A DNA stretch of 64,000 nucleotides from Aeromonas salmonicida subsp. salmonicida (GTDB taxonomy: Bacteria; Pseudomonadota; Gammaproteobacteria; Enterobacterales; Aeromonadaceae). Under the pieces are notes generated by a model. That model ran no database searches. It was given only the letters and a program-made list of their open reading frames with translations, and was not told the origin of the DNA. Of the stretch, positions 1 to 10,525 are shown in pieces; the stretch's first letter is position 1; each line of letters begins with the position of its first letter. The translations under genes and the position numbers were made by a program. The stretch spans positions 51,114 through 115,113 of the forward strand of contig NZ_LSGW01000068.1 in NCBI RefSeq assembly GCF_001643305.1, in the 5' to 3' direction.

Positions 1-53
1 ATCGTGGGCGTTGGCGTAAAAATCGCCATTCGCACTGCCAAGATATTTTTCCC

Positions 54-81
54 CCTTGAAATGGGGATCCCAGGCCCCATC
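54..81 (+). promoter_or_regulatory. sigma-32 (heat-shock) promoter of htpG
   Basis: CTTGAAA at 55-61 is followed by a 13-nt spacer and CCCCAT at 75-80, an essentially perfect match to the RpoH consensus. It lies about 47 nt upstream of the htpG start codon, which fits the known heat-shock control of htpG. Confidence 0.85.
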
Positions 82-127
82 TTGTATCAGGAATATGTTC
101 AACCCGAATCGCCTGAGGATAGTGTCG

Positions 128-2041
128 ATGACCCAAAGCGTTCATGCCGAAACCCACGGGTTTCAGACTGAAGTCAAACAACTGCTGAGCCTGATGGCCC
201 ACAGCCTCTACTCCAACAAAGAAGTGTTCCTGCGCGAGCTGATCTCCAACGCCTCCGATGCGGCGGACAAGCTGCGCTTCAAGGCGCTTTCCGATGCCTC
301 TTTGTTCGAAAACGACGGCCAGTTGCGCGTTCGCCTGGTGGTTGATAAAGAAAATCGGACCCTGACCATCTCTGATAACGGTATCGGTATGACCCGTGAT
401 CAGGTGATCGAGCATCTGGGCACCATCGCCAAGTCCGGCACCGCCGAGTTCTTCAAGAACTTGTCAGGTGATCAGGGCCGCGACTCCCAACTGATCGGTC
501 AGTTTGGTGTGGGCTTCTACTCCGCCTTCATCGTCGCCGACAAGGTGACAGTGGTCTCCCGCGCCGCCGGTACTGCTCCAGAGCAGGGCGTGCAGTGGGA
601 ATCGGAAGGGGAAGGCTCCTTCACCGTGGCCGATGTGACCAAGGAGGGCCGTGGTACTGACGTCATCCTGCACCTGCGTGCCGAAGAGGAAGAGTTCCTC
701 GACGACTGGCGTCTGCGCGCCGTGGTTGCCAAGTATTCCGACCACATCAGCGTGCCGGTGGAGATGTTCAAAGAGGGCACCCCGGATCGCGAAGAAGATG
801 GCGAGACCGTCGTCGGTACGCCGGGCGAGTGGGAGCAGGTCAACCGCGCCACCGCACTCTGGACTCGTAATCCGAAGGAGATCAAGGACGAGGAGTATCA
901 GGAGTTCTACAAGCACGTTGCCCACGATTTCGAAGATCCGCTCTTGTGGGGTCACAACCGGGTGGAAGGGGCGCAGGAGTACACCAGTCTGCTCTACGTG
1001 CCGGCCCGAGCACCGTTCGACCTCTACAACCGCGAGCAGAAGCACGGCCTGAAACTCTACGTGCAGCGCGTTTTCATCATGGATGACGCCGAGCAGTTTA
1101 TGCCGACGTATCTCCGGTTTGTGAAAGGGGTGCTGGATTCCAACGATCTGCCCCTCAACGTCAGCCGTGAAATTCTGCAAGACAACAAGGTGACCGTCTC
1201 CCTGCGCAAGGCCTGCTCCAAGCGGGTGCTGACCATGCTGGCCAAACTGGCCAAGGATGACGCCGAGAAGTACGCCAAGTTCTGGAGCGAGTTCGGCAAC
1301 GTGCTGAAAGAAGGCCCGGCCGAGGATTACGCCAACCGCGAAGAGATCGCGAAGCTCTTGCGCTTTGCCAGCACGGCGGGCGAGGGCGAAGCCCAGACCG
1401 TCTCTCTCGAGGATTATGTTGGCCGCATGAAGGAAGGCCAGCAGAAGATTTACTACATCACCGCCGACAGCTTCGCCGCTGCCAAGAACAGCCCGCACCT
1501 CGAAATCTTCCGCAAGAAGGGTGTCGAAGTGCTGCTGATGTGGGAGCGTGTCGACGAGTGGCTGATGAGCCACCTGACCGAGTTCGATGGCAAGCAGCTG
1601 GTCTCCGTCACCCGTGGCGAGCTGGATCTGGGCGATCTGGAAGATGAAGCGTCCAAGCAGGCGCAGGAAGAGGCCGAGAAGGCCAACGCCGGTCTGGTGG
1701 AGCGGGTCAAGACCAGCCTGGGTGAAGCGGTGAAAGAGGTACGTGTCACCCACCGTCTGACCGATTCACCGTCTTGCATCGTCACCGATAACCACGGCAT
1801 GAGCACCCAGATGATCAAGCTGATGCGCGCCGCCGGTCAGCCGGTGCCGGAGCAGAAATACATTCTGGAACTGAACCCGGATCACGCTCTGGTGAAGAAA
1901 CTCGACACCATCGAAGACGAGGCGCTGTTTGGCGAGTGGGTCACCCTGCTGCACGAACAGGCCCAGTTGGCAGAGCAGGGCGGTCTGAATGATCCGGCGA
2001 GCTTCGTCTCCCGTATCAACCGTCTGCTACTCCAGGCATGA
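128..2041 (+). CDS. htpG: Chaperone HtpG (bacterial Hsp90)
   Basis: 637-residue cytosolic ATP-dependent chaperone that acts as a homodimer on partly folded clients. The N-terminal GHKL ATPase domain is clear: the [15 protein letters not shown] helix with the catalytic Glu and Mg-binding Asn, then DNGIGM, then [11 protein letters not shown]. The middle domain (FDLYNRE...[22 protein letters not shown]) and the C-terminal dimerisation domain follow. Length matches the family (about 620-640). The ATG at 128 is chosen because family members begin just before the ETHGFQTEV segment and a GAGG lies just upstream; an in-frame extension to 56 would start inside the promoter. Regulation by RpoH is supported by the promoter at 54-81, and a strong terminator follows. 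Confidence 0.97.
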   Translation: MTQSVHAETHGFQTEVKQLLSLMAHSLYSNKEVFLRELISNASDAADKLRFKALSDASLFENDGQLRVRLVVDKENRTLTISDNGIGMTRDQVIEHLGTIAKSGTAEFFKNLSGDQGRDSQLIGQFGVGFYSAFIVADKVTVVSRAAGTAPEQGVQWESEGEGSFTVADVTKEGRGTDVILHLRAEEEEFLDDWRLRAVVAKYSDHISVPVEMFKEGTPDREEDGETVVGTPGEWEQVNRATALWTRNPKEIKDEEYQEFYKHVAHDFEDPLLWGHNRVEGAQEYTSLLYVPARAPFDLYNREQKHGLKLYVQRVFIMDDAEQFMPTYLRFVKGVLDSNDLPLNVSREILQDNKVTVSLRKACSKRVLTMLAKLAKDDAEKYAKFWSEFGNVLKEGPAEDYANREEIAKLLRFASTAGEGEAQTVSLEDYVGRMKEGQQKIYYITADSFAAAKNSPHLEIFRKKGVEVLLMWERVDEWLMSHLTEFDGKQLVSVTRGELDLGDLEDEASKQAQEEAEKANAGLVERVKTSLGEAVKEVRVTHRLTDSPSCIVTDNHGMSTQMIKLMRAAGQPVPEQKYILELNPDHALVKKLDTIEDEALFGEWVTLLHEQAQLAEQGGLNDPASFVSRINRLLLQA

Positions 2042-2048
2042 TGTTTCG

Positions 2049-2075
2049 GCCCACTGCATGCAGTGGGCTTTTTTT
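2049..2075 (+). terminator. Rho-independent terminator of htpG
   Basis: A perfect 20-nt palindrome (2049-2068, centre GCATGC) is followed by seven T, seven bases after the htpG stop codon. Confidence 0.88.
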
Positions 2076-2238
2076 ATGTGGCGCTTGTCCGACAAGGGGC
2101 AAGCGCCTCTCTTCGTTATTGAGGGACGCTGCATTTTCACTCATTTTTTCAGGGCAGCATTGCGGCTCGAGTCGCATCGCCGCTGCGGGAACATGGTGAA
2201 AAATAAGCCACTCACACGGGGCAAGCTTGTGAAAATGA

Positions 2239-2943
<705 letters not shown>

Positions 2944-2965
2944 GCCCGACATTGCGAAAATGAGC

Positions 2966-2982
2966 AATGGCACTGTGCCATT
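2966..2982. repeat. 17-bp perfect inverted repeat downstream of adk
   Basis: AATGGCAC and GTGCCATT are separated by one base. The loop is too short for an RNA hairpin terminator, and a separate terminator hairpin lies immediately downstream. A protein-binding operator is possible, but no regulator is recognised. Confidence 0.5.
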
Positions 2983-2986
2983 AGAC

Positions 2987-3012
2987 AAGGGTCCATGCAG
3001 GGCCCTTTCTTG
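2987..3012 (+). terminator. Terminator between adk and hemH
   Basis: An 8-bp stem (AAGGGTCC with GGGCCCTT, one G-U pair), a 5-nt loop and a T-rich tail follow adk. Confidence 0.7.
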
Positions 3013-3048
3013 CATTCAGATAGAACAACAGAAAGACAGGAAGCAATC

Positions 3049-4023
3049 GTGACCACAAAAACCGGGATCTTGCTGGTCAATCTGGGTACCCCAGCCGCGC
3101 CAACCACGGCGGCCGTCAAGGCCTTTCTCAGCCAGTTTCTGCACGACCCGCGAGTGGTCGACTTGCCTCGCTATCTCTGGTGCCCGCTGCTCCACTTCAT
3201 CATATTGCCAACCCGCTCTCCCAGAGTCGCCAAGCTTTATCAGCAGGTGTGGACCGAGCAGGGTTCACCCTTGATGGTGATCAGCAAGCAGCAGCGTGCT
3301 GCGCTGGAGCAGGAGCTCAAGCGGGAAGGGGTCGATGTGCCGGTGGAACTGGCCATGACCTATGGCTCGCCCTCCATGGACGATGGCTGGCAGGCGCTCA
3401 AGGCCAAGGGGGTCAACCGGGTGATACTGTTGCCGCTCTATCCGCAATATTCGGTCAGCACCACAGCCTCTGTGTTTGATGCCTGGGCCAAGGCGATGAA
3501 GAAAGAGCGCAACCTGCCTGTGGTGCGGCTCATTCGTGATTACCATGCACACCCCGAATACATTCAGGCGCTGGCCATGAGCGTGCGCCGTCATTGGGAG
3601 CAGAAAGGTCAGGGCGATCATCTGCTGATGTCGTTTCACGGCATTCCCGAGCGTTACGAAAACGAAGGCGACCCTTATGGTCACCAGTGTCGTCGTACCG
3701 CCGCCTTGCTGGCCGAGGCGCTCGAGCTTGAAGCCGGGCAGTGGACAGCTTGTTTCCAGTCCCGCTTTGGCAAGGAGGAGTGGCTCAAACCCTACACAGA
3801 TGTGACCATCGCCGGTTTGCCGGCAGCGGGCATCAAGCGGCTCGATGTGGTCTGTCCGGCCTTTGCCGCCGATTGCCTCGAAACCCTGGAAGAGATCGAA
3901 GTGCAGAACCGGGAGATCTTCATGGAAGCCGGTGGCGAGCAGTTCGAATACATACCTGCGCTCAACAGCGATCAGGCTCACATTCGCATGATGGTCTCCC
4001 TTATTTGCCGCGAGCTGGCATGA
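3049..4023 (+). CDS. hemH: Ferrochelatase
   Basis: 324-residue enzyme inserting Fe(II) into protoporphyrin IX, the last step of heme synthesis, acting at the inner face of the cytoplasmic membrane. Family signatures: GILLVNLGTP at the N-terminus, LPLYPQYS near residue 130, LLMSFHGIPERY with the catalytic His, and CPAFAADCLETLEEI near the C-terminus. Start: GTG at 3049, preceded by ACAGGAAG and placing NLGTP where the family has it; a longer reading from 2995 would begin inside the adk terminator. The 3' end is odd: a diverged copy of the last eleven codons follows immediately (4020-4055), out of phase with the stop. Confidence 0.95.
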   Translation: MTTKTGILLVNLGTPAAPTTAAVKAFLSQFLHDPRVVDLPRYLWCPLLHFIILPTRSPRVAKLYQQVWTEQGSPLMVISKQQRAALEQELKREGVDVPVELAMTYGSPSMDDGWQALKAKGVNRVILLPLYPQYSVSTTASVFDAWAKAMKKERNLPVVRLIRDYHAHPEYIQALAMSVRRHWEQKGQGDHLLMSFHGIPERYENEGDPYGHQCRRTAALLAEALELEAGQWTACFQSRFGKEEWLKPYTDVTIAGLPAAGIKRLDVVCPAFAADCLETLEEIEVQNREIFMEAGGEQFEYIPALNSDQAHIRMMVSLICRELA

Positions 4024-4055
4024 TGGTCTCTTTCATGTGCCGCCAGCTGGCATAA
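4020..4055 (+). pseudogene. Diverged second copy of the hemH 3' end
   Basis: The last eleven codons of hemH encode MMVSLICRELA. Directly after, sharing the ATGA at the hemH stop, a second stretch encodes MMVSFMCRQLA followed by TAA. The two 33-nt segments differ at five positions. The copy has no gene body in front of it, so it looks like a leftover gene end joined in by recombination. It is too short to be a plausible gene. Confidence 0.75.
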
Positions 4056-4091
4056 GTTTCCCGCGTTCAGAACCCAAGGATAAGGAGTGTC

Positions 4092-4487
4092 ATGATGATG
4101 CATATCACGTTGATTTACGCAGGCCTGCTGGGGCTGCTGTTTCTGTTGCTCTCCTTCTGGGTGGTCAAGCGCCGTGCCCAGTTCAAGGTGATGATAGGGG
4201 AAGGGGAGGCGCCCGAGATGCGCTCCGCGATCCGTGCTCATGGCAACTTCGCCGAGTATGTGCCACTGACCCTGCTGCTGATGGCCCTGTGTGAGCTGGC
4301 TGGGGTGGGGGCGCTCTGGCTCCACGTCGGCGGTCTTTGCCTCCTGGTGGGGCGTATCCTGCACGCCATCGGTATCCAGATCCCCAAGGCCCCCAACATG
4401 CCGCGGCTGTTTGGTACCCTGTTGTTCTGGTTGGCACTGGGGCTGTTTTCTGTGCTGGCACTGGTACAGGGGCTCTCGTTCGGCTGA
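4092..4487 (+). CDS. MAPEG-family inner-membrane protein
   Basis: 131 residues with about four hydrophobic helices (roughly residues 3-23, 55-72, 74-92 and 105-127) and the MAPEG pattern between helices 1 and 2: RRAQFKVMIGEG...MRSAIRAHGNFAEYVPL. MAPEG proteins (membrane-associated eicosanoid and glutathione metabolism) include glutathione-dependent enzymes, but the substrate of the YecN-like bacterial branch is unknown. RBS AAGGAG at 4082-4086. Three consecutive ATG/ATG/ATG codons make the exact start uncertain by up to two residues. It lies between hemH and gsk and ends at its own terminator. Confidence 0.85.
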   Translation: MMMHITLIYAGLLGLLFLLLSFWVVKRRAQFKVMIGEGEAPEMRSAIRAHGNFAEYVPLTLLLMALCELAGVGALWLHVGGLCLLVGRILHAIGIQIPKAPNMPRLFGTLLFWLALGLFSVLALVQGLSFG

Positions 4488-4510
4488 TATCCTCGTCTCG
4501 GCCGACCCGA

Positions 4511-4538
4511 AAAACCACCTCCCGGCGAGGTGGTTTTT
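4511..4538 (+). terminator. Rho-independent terminator after the MAPEG gene
   Basis: A 10-bp stem, AAAACCACCT with AGGTGGTTTT, and a 7-nt loop, ending in T residues. The A-rich left arm makes it potentially bidirectional. Confidence 0.88.
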
Positions 4539-4673
4539 AAGATGAATCATGGTAAACGTTTTCCTCTGCAGCCCTTGTCTATACTGACCCCATATTTTAA
4601 TCAGGCGACTTTTCGGCACGGCGGATTGTGTTAAAATCCCGCCCCTCTTTCCCCCAGAGCACAGAAGATTGCC

Positions 4674-5978
4674 ATGAAATTTTCCGGTCAGCGCAAGTCC
4701 AAACACTACTTCCCGGTCGACAGACGCGATCCTCTGATCCCGCAAAATCCCCTGCTTACCGAACTGGGCAAAGCCTATGTAGTGGGTATCGATCAGACAC
4801 TGGTGGACATCGAAGCCCATGTGGATGAAGACTTCCTGAACCGTTATGGCCTGAGCAAAGGCCACTCAGTGGTGATCAGCGACGACGTGGCCGAGCGTGT
4901 TTACGAAGAGCTCAAGGCCAACAACATGGTGGTGAGCGAGTTTGCCGGTGGCACCATTGGCAACACAATGCACAACTACTCAGTGCTGGCCGACTCCCAT
5001 TCCATCCTGCTCGGGGTCATGAGCCAGGACATCCGCATCGGCAGCTACGCCTACCGTTATCTGTGCAATACCTCTTCTCGCGTCAACCTCGACTACCTGC
5101 AGCCGGTCAATGGCCCTGTCGGTCGCTGCTTCACCTTCATTACCGAGGGGGGAGAGCGCAGTTTCGGCATCAATGCCGGCAAGATGGATCACCTCGATGT
5201 GGCGCACATTCCCGAAGCCATCATCAAGGAGTCCTCCGCTCTGGTGATCACCGCCTATCTGGTGCGCGGTGAAGATGGCACTCTCATGAAGGAGGCCGCC
5301 ATGGCCGCCGTGCGCTACGCCCGCGAGGCCGGTGTGCCCGTGGTACTGACTCTGGGCACCCGCTTCGTGATTGAAGGCAATCCCCAGTGGTGGCGCGACT
5401 TCATCGCCGAGAACGTGACAGTGCTTGCGATGAATGAAGATGAGGCCGAGGCCCTGACCGGCATCGCCGATCCCCTCGGCGCAGCCGACAAGGCGCTGGA
5501 CTGGGCCGACATGGTGCTCTGCACCGCAGGCCCCATCGGCCTCTACATGGCGAGTTACACCGAGGAAGACTACAAGCGCGAGACCACCCATACCCTGTTG
5601 CCCGGCGTCATCCCCGAGTTCAACATGTATGAGTTCAGCCGCCCCATGGCCCGTGACAAGTGCCGCAATCCGGCGCGCATCTACTCCCACATCTCCCCTT
5701 ACATGGGGGGCCCGGAGAAGATCAAGAACACCAACGGGGCAGGGGATGGTGCCCTGTCTGCCGTGTTGCATGACATGGTGGCCAACGCCTATCACCGGAT
5801 GAATGTGCCGAACTCCGCCAAGCACCTGTCCGAGTTCTTGACCTACTCCTCCCTGGCCCAGGTGTGCAAGTACGCCAACCGGGTGAGCTATGAAGTGCTG
5901 GCCCAGAGCAGCCCCCGTCTTTCCCGTGGTCTGCCCGAGAAGGAAGACAGTCTGGAAGAGGTTTACTGGGAGCGTTGA
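4674..5978 (+). CDS. gsk: Inosine-guanosine kinase
   Basis: 434-residue PfkB/ribokinase-family enzyme that phosphorylates guanosine and inosine in purine salvage; identical in length to the E. coli protein. Visible features: the N-terminal ribokinase fold with [15 protein letters not shown] near residue 90, and the C-terminal PfkB signature around residues 342-356 ([17 protein letters not shown]) with the catalytic GAGD. The ATG at 4674 gives the conserved [13 protein letters not shown] start; the ribosome-binding site is weak. Position after adk-hemH agrees with enteric gene order. Confidence 0.95.
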   Translation: MKFSGQRKSKHYFPVDRRDPLIPQNPLLTELGKAYVVGIDQTLVDIEAHVDEDFLNRYGLSKGHSVVISDDVAERVYEELKANNMVVSEFAGGTIGNTMHNYSVLADSHSILLGVMSQDIRIGSYAYRYLCNTSSRVNLDYLQPVNGPVGRCFTFITEGGERSFGINAGKMDHLDVAHIPEAIIKESSALVITAYLVRGEDGTLMKEAAMAAVRYAREAGVPVVLTLGTRFVIEGNPQWWRDFIAENVTVLAMNEDEAEALTGIADPLGAADKALDWADMVLCTAGPIGLYMASYTEEDYKRETTHTLLPGVIPEFNMYEFSRPMARDKCRNPARIYSHISPYMGGPEKIKNTNGAGDGALSAVLHDMVANAYHRMNVPNSAKHLSEFLTYSSLAQVCKYANRVSYEVLAQSSPRLSRGLPEKEDSLEEVYWER

Positions 5979-6000
5979 TCCCCCCGTTTTCCCGTATCGA

Positions 6001-6032
6001 GAAAGGCGCCCAACAGGGCGCCTTTCTGTTTT
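6001..6032 (+). terminator. Rho-independent terminator of gsk
   Basis: A 10-bp perfect stem (GAAAGGCGCC with GGCGCCTTTC), a 6-nt loop, and TGTTTT. Confidence 0.88.
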
Positions 6033-6136
6033 GGGGCTGGATCATGTTTCTGACGCTCATTTGGCTATGGTCATGGACATTTATCAAGCTGGCGACATAC
6101 CTTGTTAACAAACTGTACCAAGGTCGGGTTCACGCT

Positions 6137-7768
6137 ATGTTGAGGCAATGGAGTATTGGCCACCGGTTATTGCTGGTGGCGTTGATGGTGCTGGTCATAG
6201 TGGCTGCGCTCCTCGTTACCTGCCTGCGGGTTTATCATCAGGGATTGATGGCGGAGAAGAGCAATCAGACCCGCGCCCAGGTGGAGACCGCCTACAGTCT
6301 GGTTGCCGGTTTCGAGGCGAGGGCAAGACAGGGTGAGCTGGACGACGCTAGTGCCAGGACCCAGGCCCTGGCGGCCCTGCGGGGATTGCGGTACGGCCAG
6401 GACGACTATTTCTGGGTCAATGACAGTCACCCCACCATGGTGATGCATCCCATGAAACCCGAACTCGATGGCAAGGATCTCTCCGGGGTGGAAGACAAGC
6501 AGGGACTCAAGCTATTCGTTGCCTTTGTCGAGCGGGTCAAGCAGCAGGCTGCTGGTGGTGAGGTGGCTTACTACTGGCCCAAACCCGGCGTTGACGAGCC
6601 GGTTCGCAAGATCTCCTACGTCAAGCACTTTGCCCCCTGGGACTGGATCATAGGTACCGGTGTCTATGTGGATGATGTCGATGCCCAGTATCAGGAAGTG
6701 CTGCGCACCCTGCTGGGGATCGGTGCCGTCTTGGCCTTGCTGTTGCTGGGCGCCGTGACCCTGATTGGGCGCAGCATAGTGACACCGCTGGCTCAGTCCG
6801 TCTCGGCCCTGGGCAATATTGCAAAGGGTGAGGGGGATCTGCGTTTTCGTCTGCCAGAGAGCGGACGAGATGAGGTGAGTCTGCTGTCGGCCAATTTCAA
6901 CCTCTTTGCCAACCAGATGGCTCAGTTGGTGGCTCGCACCCAGCAGATCGCCTATCAGAACCGGGAGGCGGCTCATCAACTGGAGCAGGTTGTGGTGCGA
7001 ACCAGCGCCATCGTCACGGATCAGGAACAGGATACCCAGCGGGTCGCCGACGCCATGGCCCAGATGACCATCAGCAGTCGCGCCGTCGGCGTGAATGCCG
7101 AGCAGGCCGCAACGGCAGCCGATACGGCGCAGCACCTGGCTCAGCATGGCCGCCAGGTCGTAGCGCAGACCATTGCCACCATAGGGCAACTGGCCGATGA
7201 GATGGAGGAGACTGTGCAGGCGGTGGCACGCCTCGAGCAGGACACCAAGCAGATAGGCTCAGTGCTTGACGTGATAAGGGGGATCGCCGAGCAGACCAAC
7301 CTGCTGGCGCTCAATGCGGCCATTGAAGCGGCGCGCGCCGGTGAACAGGGGCGTGGATTTGCGGTGGTGGCCGATGAGGTGCGTACACTGGCGACCCGCA
7401 CCCATAACTCGACCGACGAGATCCGGCAGATGATCCAGCGGTTGCAAGAGGGGGCTGGCAAGGTGGCGACCGGGATTGGGCAGTTGCAACAACTCTCGCG
7501 TTCGACGGCAGAGAAGGCCGGGGATGCCGAGGGCGCCATCGGTGACATCGATGAGGCGGTCGGCACCATCATGACCATGAACAATCAGATAGCCGAGGCC
7601 GCCAGCGAGCAGAGTCGATCGACGGACGAGATCACGCAGCGCCTCTCCGCCATCACCCAGCTTGCCAACAAGGCACTTGCTGAAAATCAGCGCACAGGGC
7701 AGGCGGCAGGTACCTTGGCTCACTCCAGCGATGAGCTGAGTGCCCTGGTGGGGCGATATCGCACTTAA
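6137..7768 (+). CDS. Methyl-accepting chemotaxis protein, single-Cache sensor
   Basis: 543-residue inner-membrane chemoreceptor. A TM helix near residues 11-31 is followed by a periplasmic single Cache domain (about 40-185) with the typical DDYFWVND and the [15 protein letters not shown] ending. A second TM (about 192-212), a HAMP linker, and a long cytoplasmic coiled coil follow. The conserved signalling tip is [20 protein letters not shown]. It should control CheA through CheW; sCache_2 domains often bind small carboxylates, but the ligand cannot be read here. The ATG at 6137 is chosen because earlier in-frame codons overlap the gsk terminator. No C-terminal CheR-docking pentapeptide is seen. 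Confidence 0.92.
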   Translation: MLRQWSIGHRLLLVALMVLVIVAALLVTCLRVYHQGLMAEKSNQTRAQVETAYSLVAGFEARARQGELDDASARTQALAALRGLRYGQDDYFWVNDSHPTMVMHPMKPELDGKDLSGVEDKQGLKLFVAFVERVKQQAAGGEVAYYWPKPGVDEPVRKISYVKHFAPWDWIIGTGVYVDDVDAQYQEVLRTLLGIGAVLALLLLGAVTLIGRSIVTPLAQSVSALGNIAKGEGDLRFRLPESGRDEVSLLSANFNLFANQMAQLVARTQQIAYQNREAAHQLEQVVVRTSAIVTDQEQDTQRVADAMAQMTISSRAVGVNAEQAATAADTAQHLAQHGRQVVAQTIATIGQLADEMEETVQAVARLEQDTKQIGSVLDVIRGIAEQTNLLALNAAIEAARAGEQGRGFAVVADEVRTLATRTHNSTDEIRQMIQRLQEGAGKVATGIGQLQQLSRSTAEKAGDAEGAIGDIDEAVGTIMTMNNQIAEAASEQSRSTDEITQRLSAITQLANKALAENQRTGQAAGTLAHSSDELSALVGRYRT

Positions 7769-7881
7769 TGAGGGGGGCTCCCGCCTTTTTAGGGATTTGA
7801 CTTGAGTCTGGGGGGCTTTTGGGACACCATCTGCCCCATTCTTGGCCAGCACTGGCCGACAGCCTGTAAGAGAGAGACCCC

Positions 7882-8244
7882 ATGAGCAAACTAACTGACA
7901 ATCTTGACGCCAATTTCAAACTGTTCATCGAAGAAGTCCGCGAGTCGGGTCAGGTCTGGGGCTTGCGTTACGGTGAAGACTGGGTTGTCTGCCGCTCTGC
8001 CGAATTCGAAGATGCCGATGTGATGCCGCTCTGGTCCGCCGAAGTAGATGCCCGCCTGCACTGCGTAGACGAGTGGGCTGACTACGAGCCGGAAGTGATC
8101 GAGCTGGAAGAGTTCCTCGACATCTGGATCAATGACCTGAACGAGGATGATGTGCTGATCGGTCCGAACTGGAACGCCGATCTGGAAGGCCAGGAGCTCG
8201 AGCCCATCGAGCTGGCCAAGGCGCTGGTTGAACTGGACGCCTGA
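7882..8244 (+). CDS. DUF2750 family protein
   Basis: 120-residue acidic protein resembling DUF2750: FKLFIEEVRESGQVWGLRYGEDW...MPLWSAEVDA, then two conserved acidic helices (VIELEEFLDIWINDL, then NWNADLEGQELEP). It has no signal peptide or membrane segment, so it should be cytosolic. The family has no established function. A good RBS (AGAGAGA region) precedes the ATG, and a strong terminator follows, so it is probably monocistronic. Confidence 0.82.
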   Translation: MSKLTDNLDANFKLFIEEVRESGQVWGLRYGEDWVVCRSAEFEDADVMPLWSAEVDARLHCVDEWADYEPEVIELEEFLDIWINDLNEDDVLIGPNWNADLEGQELEPIELAKALVELDA

Positions 8245-8296
8245 ACAGTTCTGCATTGATGGATGGCCCCTAACAAGGCCACCGGCAGCAACAAAG

Positions 8297-8327
8297 AACC
8301 GATATCCGCAAGGATGTCGGTTTTTTT
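8297..8327 (+). terminator. Rho-independent terminator after the DUF2750 gene
   Basis: An 11-bp stem (one G-U pair) around a GCAA tetraloop, followed by a run of T. Confidence 0.88.
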
Positions 8328-8424
8328 GTGGCCCAGCGCCACCATGATGGATTAAAAGGCGATTTGGCTTTGCACCTGTCAGGGGGATGGTCCATCATCA
8401 CTCTTTTGCCGATCGGGAGGAGCC

Positions 8425-8919
8425 ATGTTTGTATTTGACGTAACCGGCGTTGCAGGGGAGCGTGCCGAGATCCGGGTCCAGGCGCTGGACTGGGGGCAGA
8501 CAGGCCCTGTCACCTTCAGCTGTGATGACGATAAACTGGCGGTGCTGCTGCTCACCGACTGTCGCTGTGATGCGGTCGGCTTCTTCAATCTGCTGGCCGG
8601 CAGCAAGCCCCTCTATGTGGAACAGTGGCTCTCTTATTTGCAGGAGACTGGCCGTATCGCCAGGCAGAGCAGCCAGCTGGAGAGTCCCGCCCAGACCGAT
8701 TACCTCGCCAGAGCCGGCTTTGAACATGAAGAGCTCAATGCGCTGCTTGGTCAAATCTATCAGGTGGCGGGTTTCAATCGCCTGCAGATCAACCGTTACC
8801 TCAAGAATCGCCACAATCCCACCACGCTGGCGACCCGTTACGATCAGAAAGAGCTGGAGCGCTATCGCCAGCTCAACGACATCATTCTGACTCTGCTGAA
8901 GTTGAAACGTCCTCAGTAA
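8425..8919 (+). CDS. Uncharacterised cytosolic protein
   Basis: 164 residues, not assigned to a family. It has a beta-rich N-terminal half (FVFDVTGVAGERAEIRVQALDWG...) and a helical C-terminal half with NRLQINRYLKNRHNPTTLATRYDQKELERY. It has no signal peptide, TM or cysteine motif; two Cys lie close together (TDCRCDAVG). An excellent RBS (GGGAGGAG) sits just before the ATG, which supports a real gene. Its last 38 nt overlap the 3' end of the convergent GGDEF/EAL gene. Confidence 0.75.
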   Translation: MFVFDVTGVAGERAEIRVQALDWGQTGPVTFSCDDDKLAVLLLTDCRCDAVGFFNLLAGSKPLYVEQWLSYLQETGRIARQSSQLESPAQTDYLARAGFEHEELNALLGQIYQVAGFNRLQINRYLKNRHNPTTLATRYDQKELERYRQLNDIILTLLKLKRPQ

Positions 8920-10525
8920 ACAGCCCCAGCTGGCTGATGTCCGGTCGCAGCGGTTGCGGCCTGGCGATGAGATAGCCCTGCAATCCGTCCACATACATGC
9001 CTTGCAGCAATTGCTTCTGCCCCAGTTGCTCCACCCCTTCCGCTATCACCTGGCAACCCATGCGGTGTGACACATCGACGATCATCCGCACGAACTGCTG
9101 GTTGGTCAGATCCTGCTCCAGCCCTGTGATGAGGGCGGGATCCAGCTTGATGTAATCGGGTTTGAGCTCACGAAACAGGTTGAATGACCCTATTCCCTTG
9201 CCGAAGTTGCAGATGGCGGAGCGACTGCCGTTGCGCCTGAGCAGCTCGAACACCCGTTTGGCCCCCGTCATGTTGCGCTCCAGATGCTCCTCATCCAGTT
9301 CGAACACCAGATTGGCGCTGGTGTTGGGATCCTTGAGCAGCTGCCTGTCCAGCCAGATCAGGAAGGTGCTGTTTTGCAACAGGTTGCTGGAGAGGTTGAT
9401 GCCCCAGCGGCTCTGGTTGGCGCCAAATGCCCGGTACTGGCGCATGATGTGAACCACCAGCATCTGTTCCAGCTTCATCACCATGTCGAGGCGCTGGGCC
9501 ATGGCAAACAGGGTGTCCGTTGGCAGCACAGTGCCGTCAGCACTGCTGAAGCGGGTATAAATCTCGTTGTAGGCCAGCATGCTGCGGTGCATGGATTGAA
9601 TGGGTTGATAGGTGAAGCTTATCCGTTCCTGATCCAGCAGCTCGTTGAGCACCAGTTTCCAGTGGTGCTGACCCTGCAAGTCGACTACCTCATCATCGTC
9701 CTGCTGGATGGCCCAGCCGTTGACTGTCTCCGTCTGGGCGCGAGCGAGCGCCAGATCGGCCCGCGCCAGTATGGCTTCTATCTTCTGCCCGCTGCTCAGG
9801 CGCGTCAGCCCCGAATAGGCGGCGCTCTCCAGCTCGTGCTGCTGTTGATAGTGGTCAAAGGCAATCTTCAGATCTCGCCCGAGCAGGGGGGGCGGTATGT
9901 TGGCCACCGGCTGCACCAGCACGGCGAAGTCGGCCCCCGAGATACGGTAAACCTGATGGCCGGGAAAGCGGCTCACCACCCGGGTGATCAGATTGGCGAT
10001 GTCCTTGATATAGGCATCCCCCGACTGAAAGCCGCGCTGAGCATTGAGTTTGCCAAGCTCGGTGGCACGGATCAGCACCAGGGTGGCGGTCTGGGTATCC
10101 TGATCCCGTTGCAGCAGAGCCGTCATGTCGCGGCGAAATGCGTGGCGGTTTTGCAGCTGGGTCAGCTCATCCTGAGTCGCCAGATTGTGCAACTCGTCTA
10201 TCTGGCGATGGGCATCAAGATCGGCTTCATTGAAGTGAGAAAGCAACTGCTGCAGTGCAGCCTGGGCCTCTGCCGTCTCCAGAACCGCAGGGTCACGCAG
10301 TTGCAGGGCTTTGATCCAGACGCGGTCCTGCTGGGCCCGCTCGGCATTGCGGGCGCGATAGGCCAGCATGAACATCAGTCCGAAACCGAGCAGAGAGGTG
10401 CCAAGAATGAGTGTCAGGGTGAGAGGGGTTGCCTGTGCGGCGAGCCAGATGCCTTGCAACAGCAGCAGAGGAGCACAGGTGACGGCTGCGATCAGTAACA
10501 GGTTACTCCCGAGCTTGTTCAACAT
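8882..10525 (-). CDS. Membrane protein with degenerate GGDEF and EAL domains (CsrD/LapD-like)
   Basis: 547 residues: two N-terminal TM helices (about 9-30 and 35-56) with almost no periplasmic loop, a short coiled linker, a GGDEF domain (about 115-255) and an EAL domain (about 275-535). Catalytic motifs are broken. The GGDEF site reads SGADF. The EAL motif reads EIY, and the usual DDFG metal-binding pair is replaced by CN in CNFGKGIGSF, although IAEGVE and YIKLD survive. It is therefore unlikely to make or degrade cyclic di-GMP; a role as a binding receptor or CsrD-like regulator is inferred from this degeneracy. RBS AAGGA lies 9 nt before the ATG. It is divergent from glgC. Confidence 0.85.
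   Translation of the reverse strand: MLNKLGSNLLLIAAVTCAPLLLLQGIWLAAQATPLTLTLILGTSLLGFGLMFMLAYRARNAERAQQDRVWIKALQLRDPAVLETAEAQAALQQLLSHFNEADLDAHRQIDELHNLATQDELTQLQNRHAFRRDMTALLQRDQDTQTATLVLIRATELGKLNAQRGFQSGDAYIKDIANLITRVVSRFPGHQVYRISGADFAVLVQPVANIPPPLLGRDLKIAFDHYQQQHELESAAYSGLTRLSSGQKIEAILARADLALARAQTETVNGWAIQQDDDEVVDLQGQHHWKLVLNELLDQERISFTYQPIQSMHRSMLAYNEIYTRFSSADGTVLPTDTLFAMAQRLDMVMKLEQMLVVHIMRQYRAFGANQSRWGINLSSNLLQNSTFLIWLDRQLLKDPNTSANLVFELDEEHLERNMTGAKRVFELLRRNGSRSAICNFGKGIGSFNLFRELKPDYIKLDPALITGLEQDLTNQQFVRMIVDVSHRMGCQVIAEGVEQLGQKQLLQGMYVDGLQGYLIARPQPLRPDISQLGLFTEDVSTSAESE

Noticed and set aside
5975..6136. 54-codon N-terminal extension of the chemoreceptor
   Set aside because: It overlaps the gsk terminator and lacks an RBS; the true first TM helix follows the ATG at 6137.
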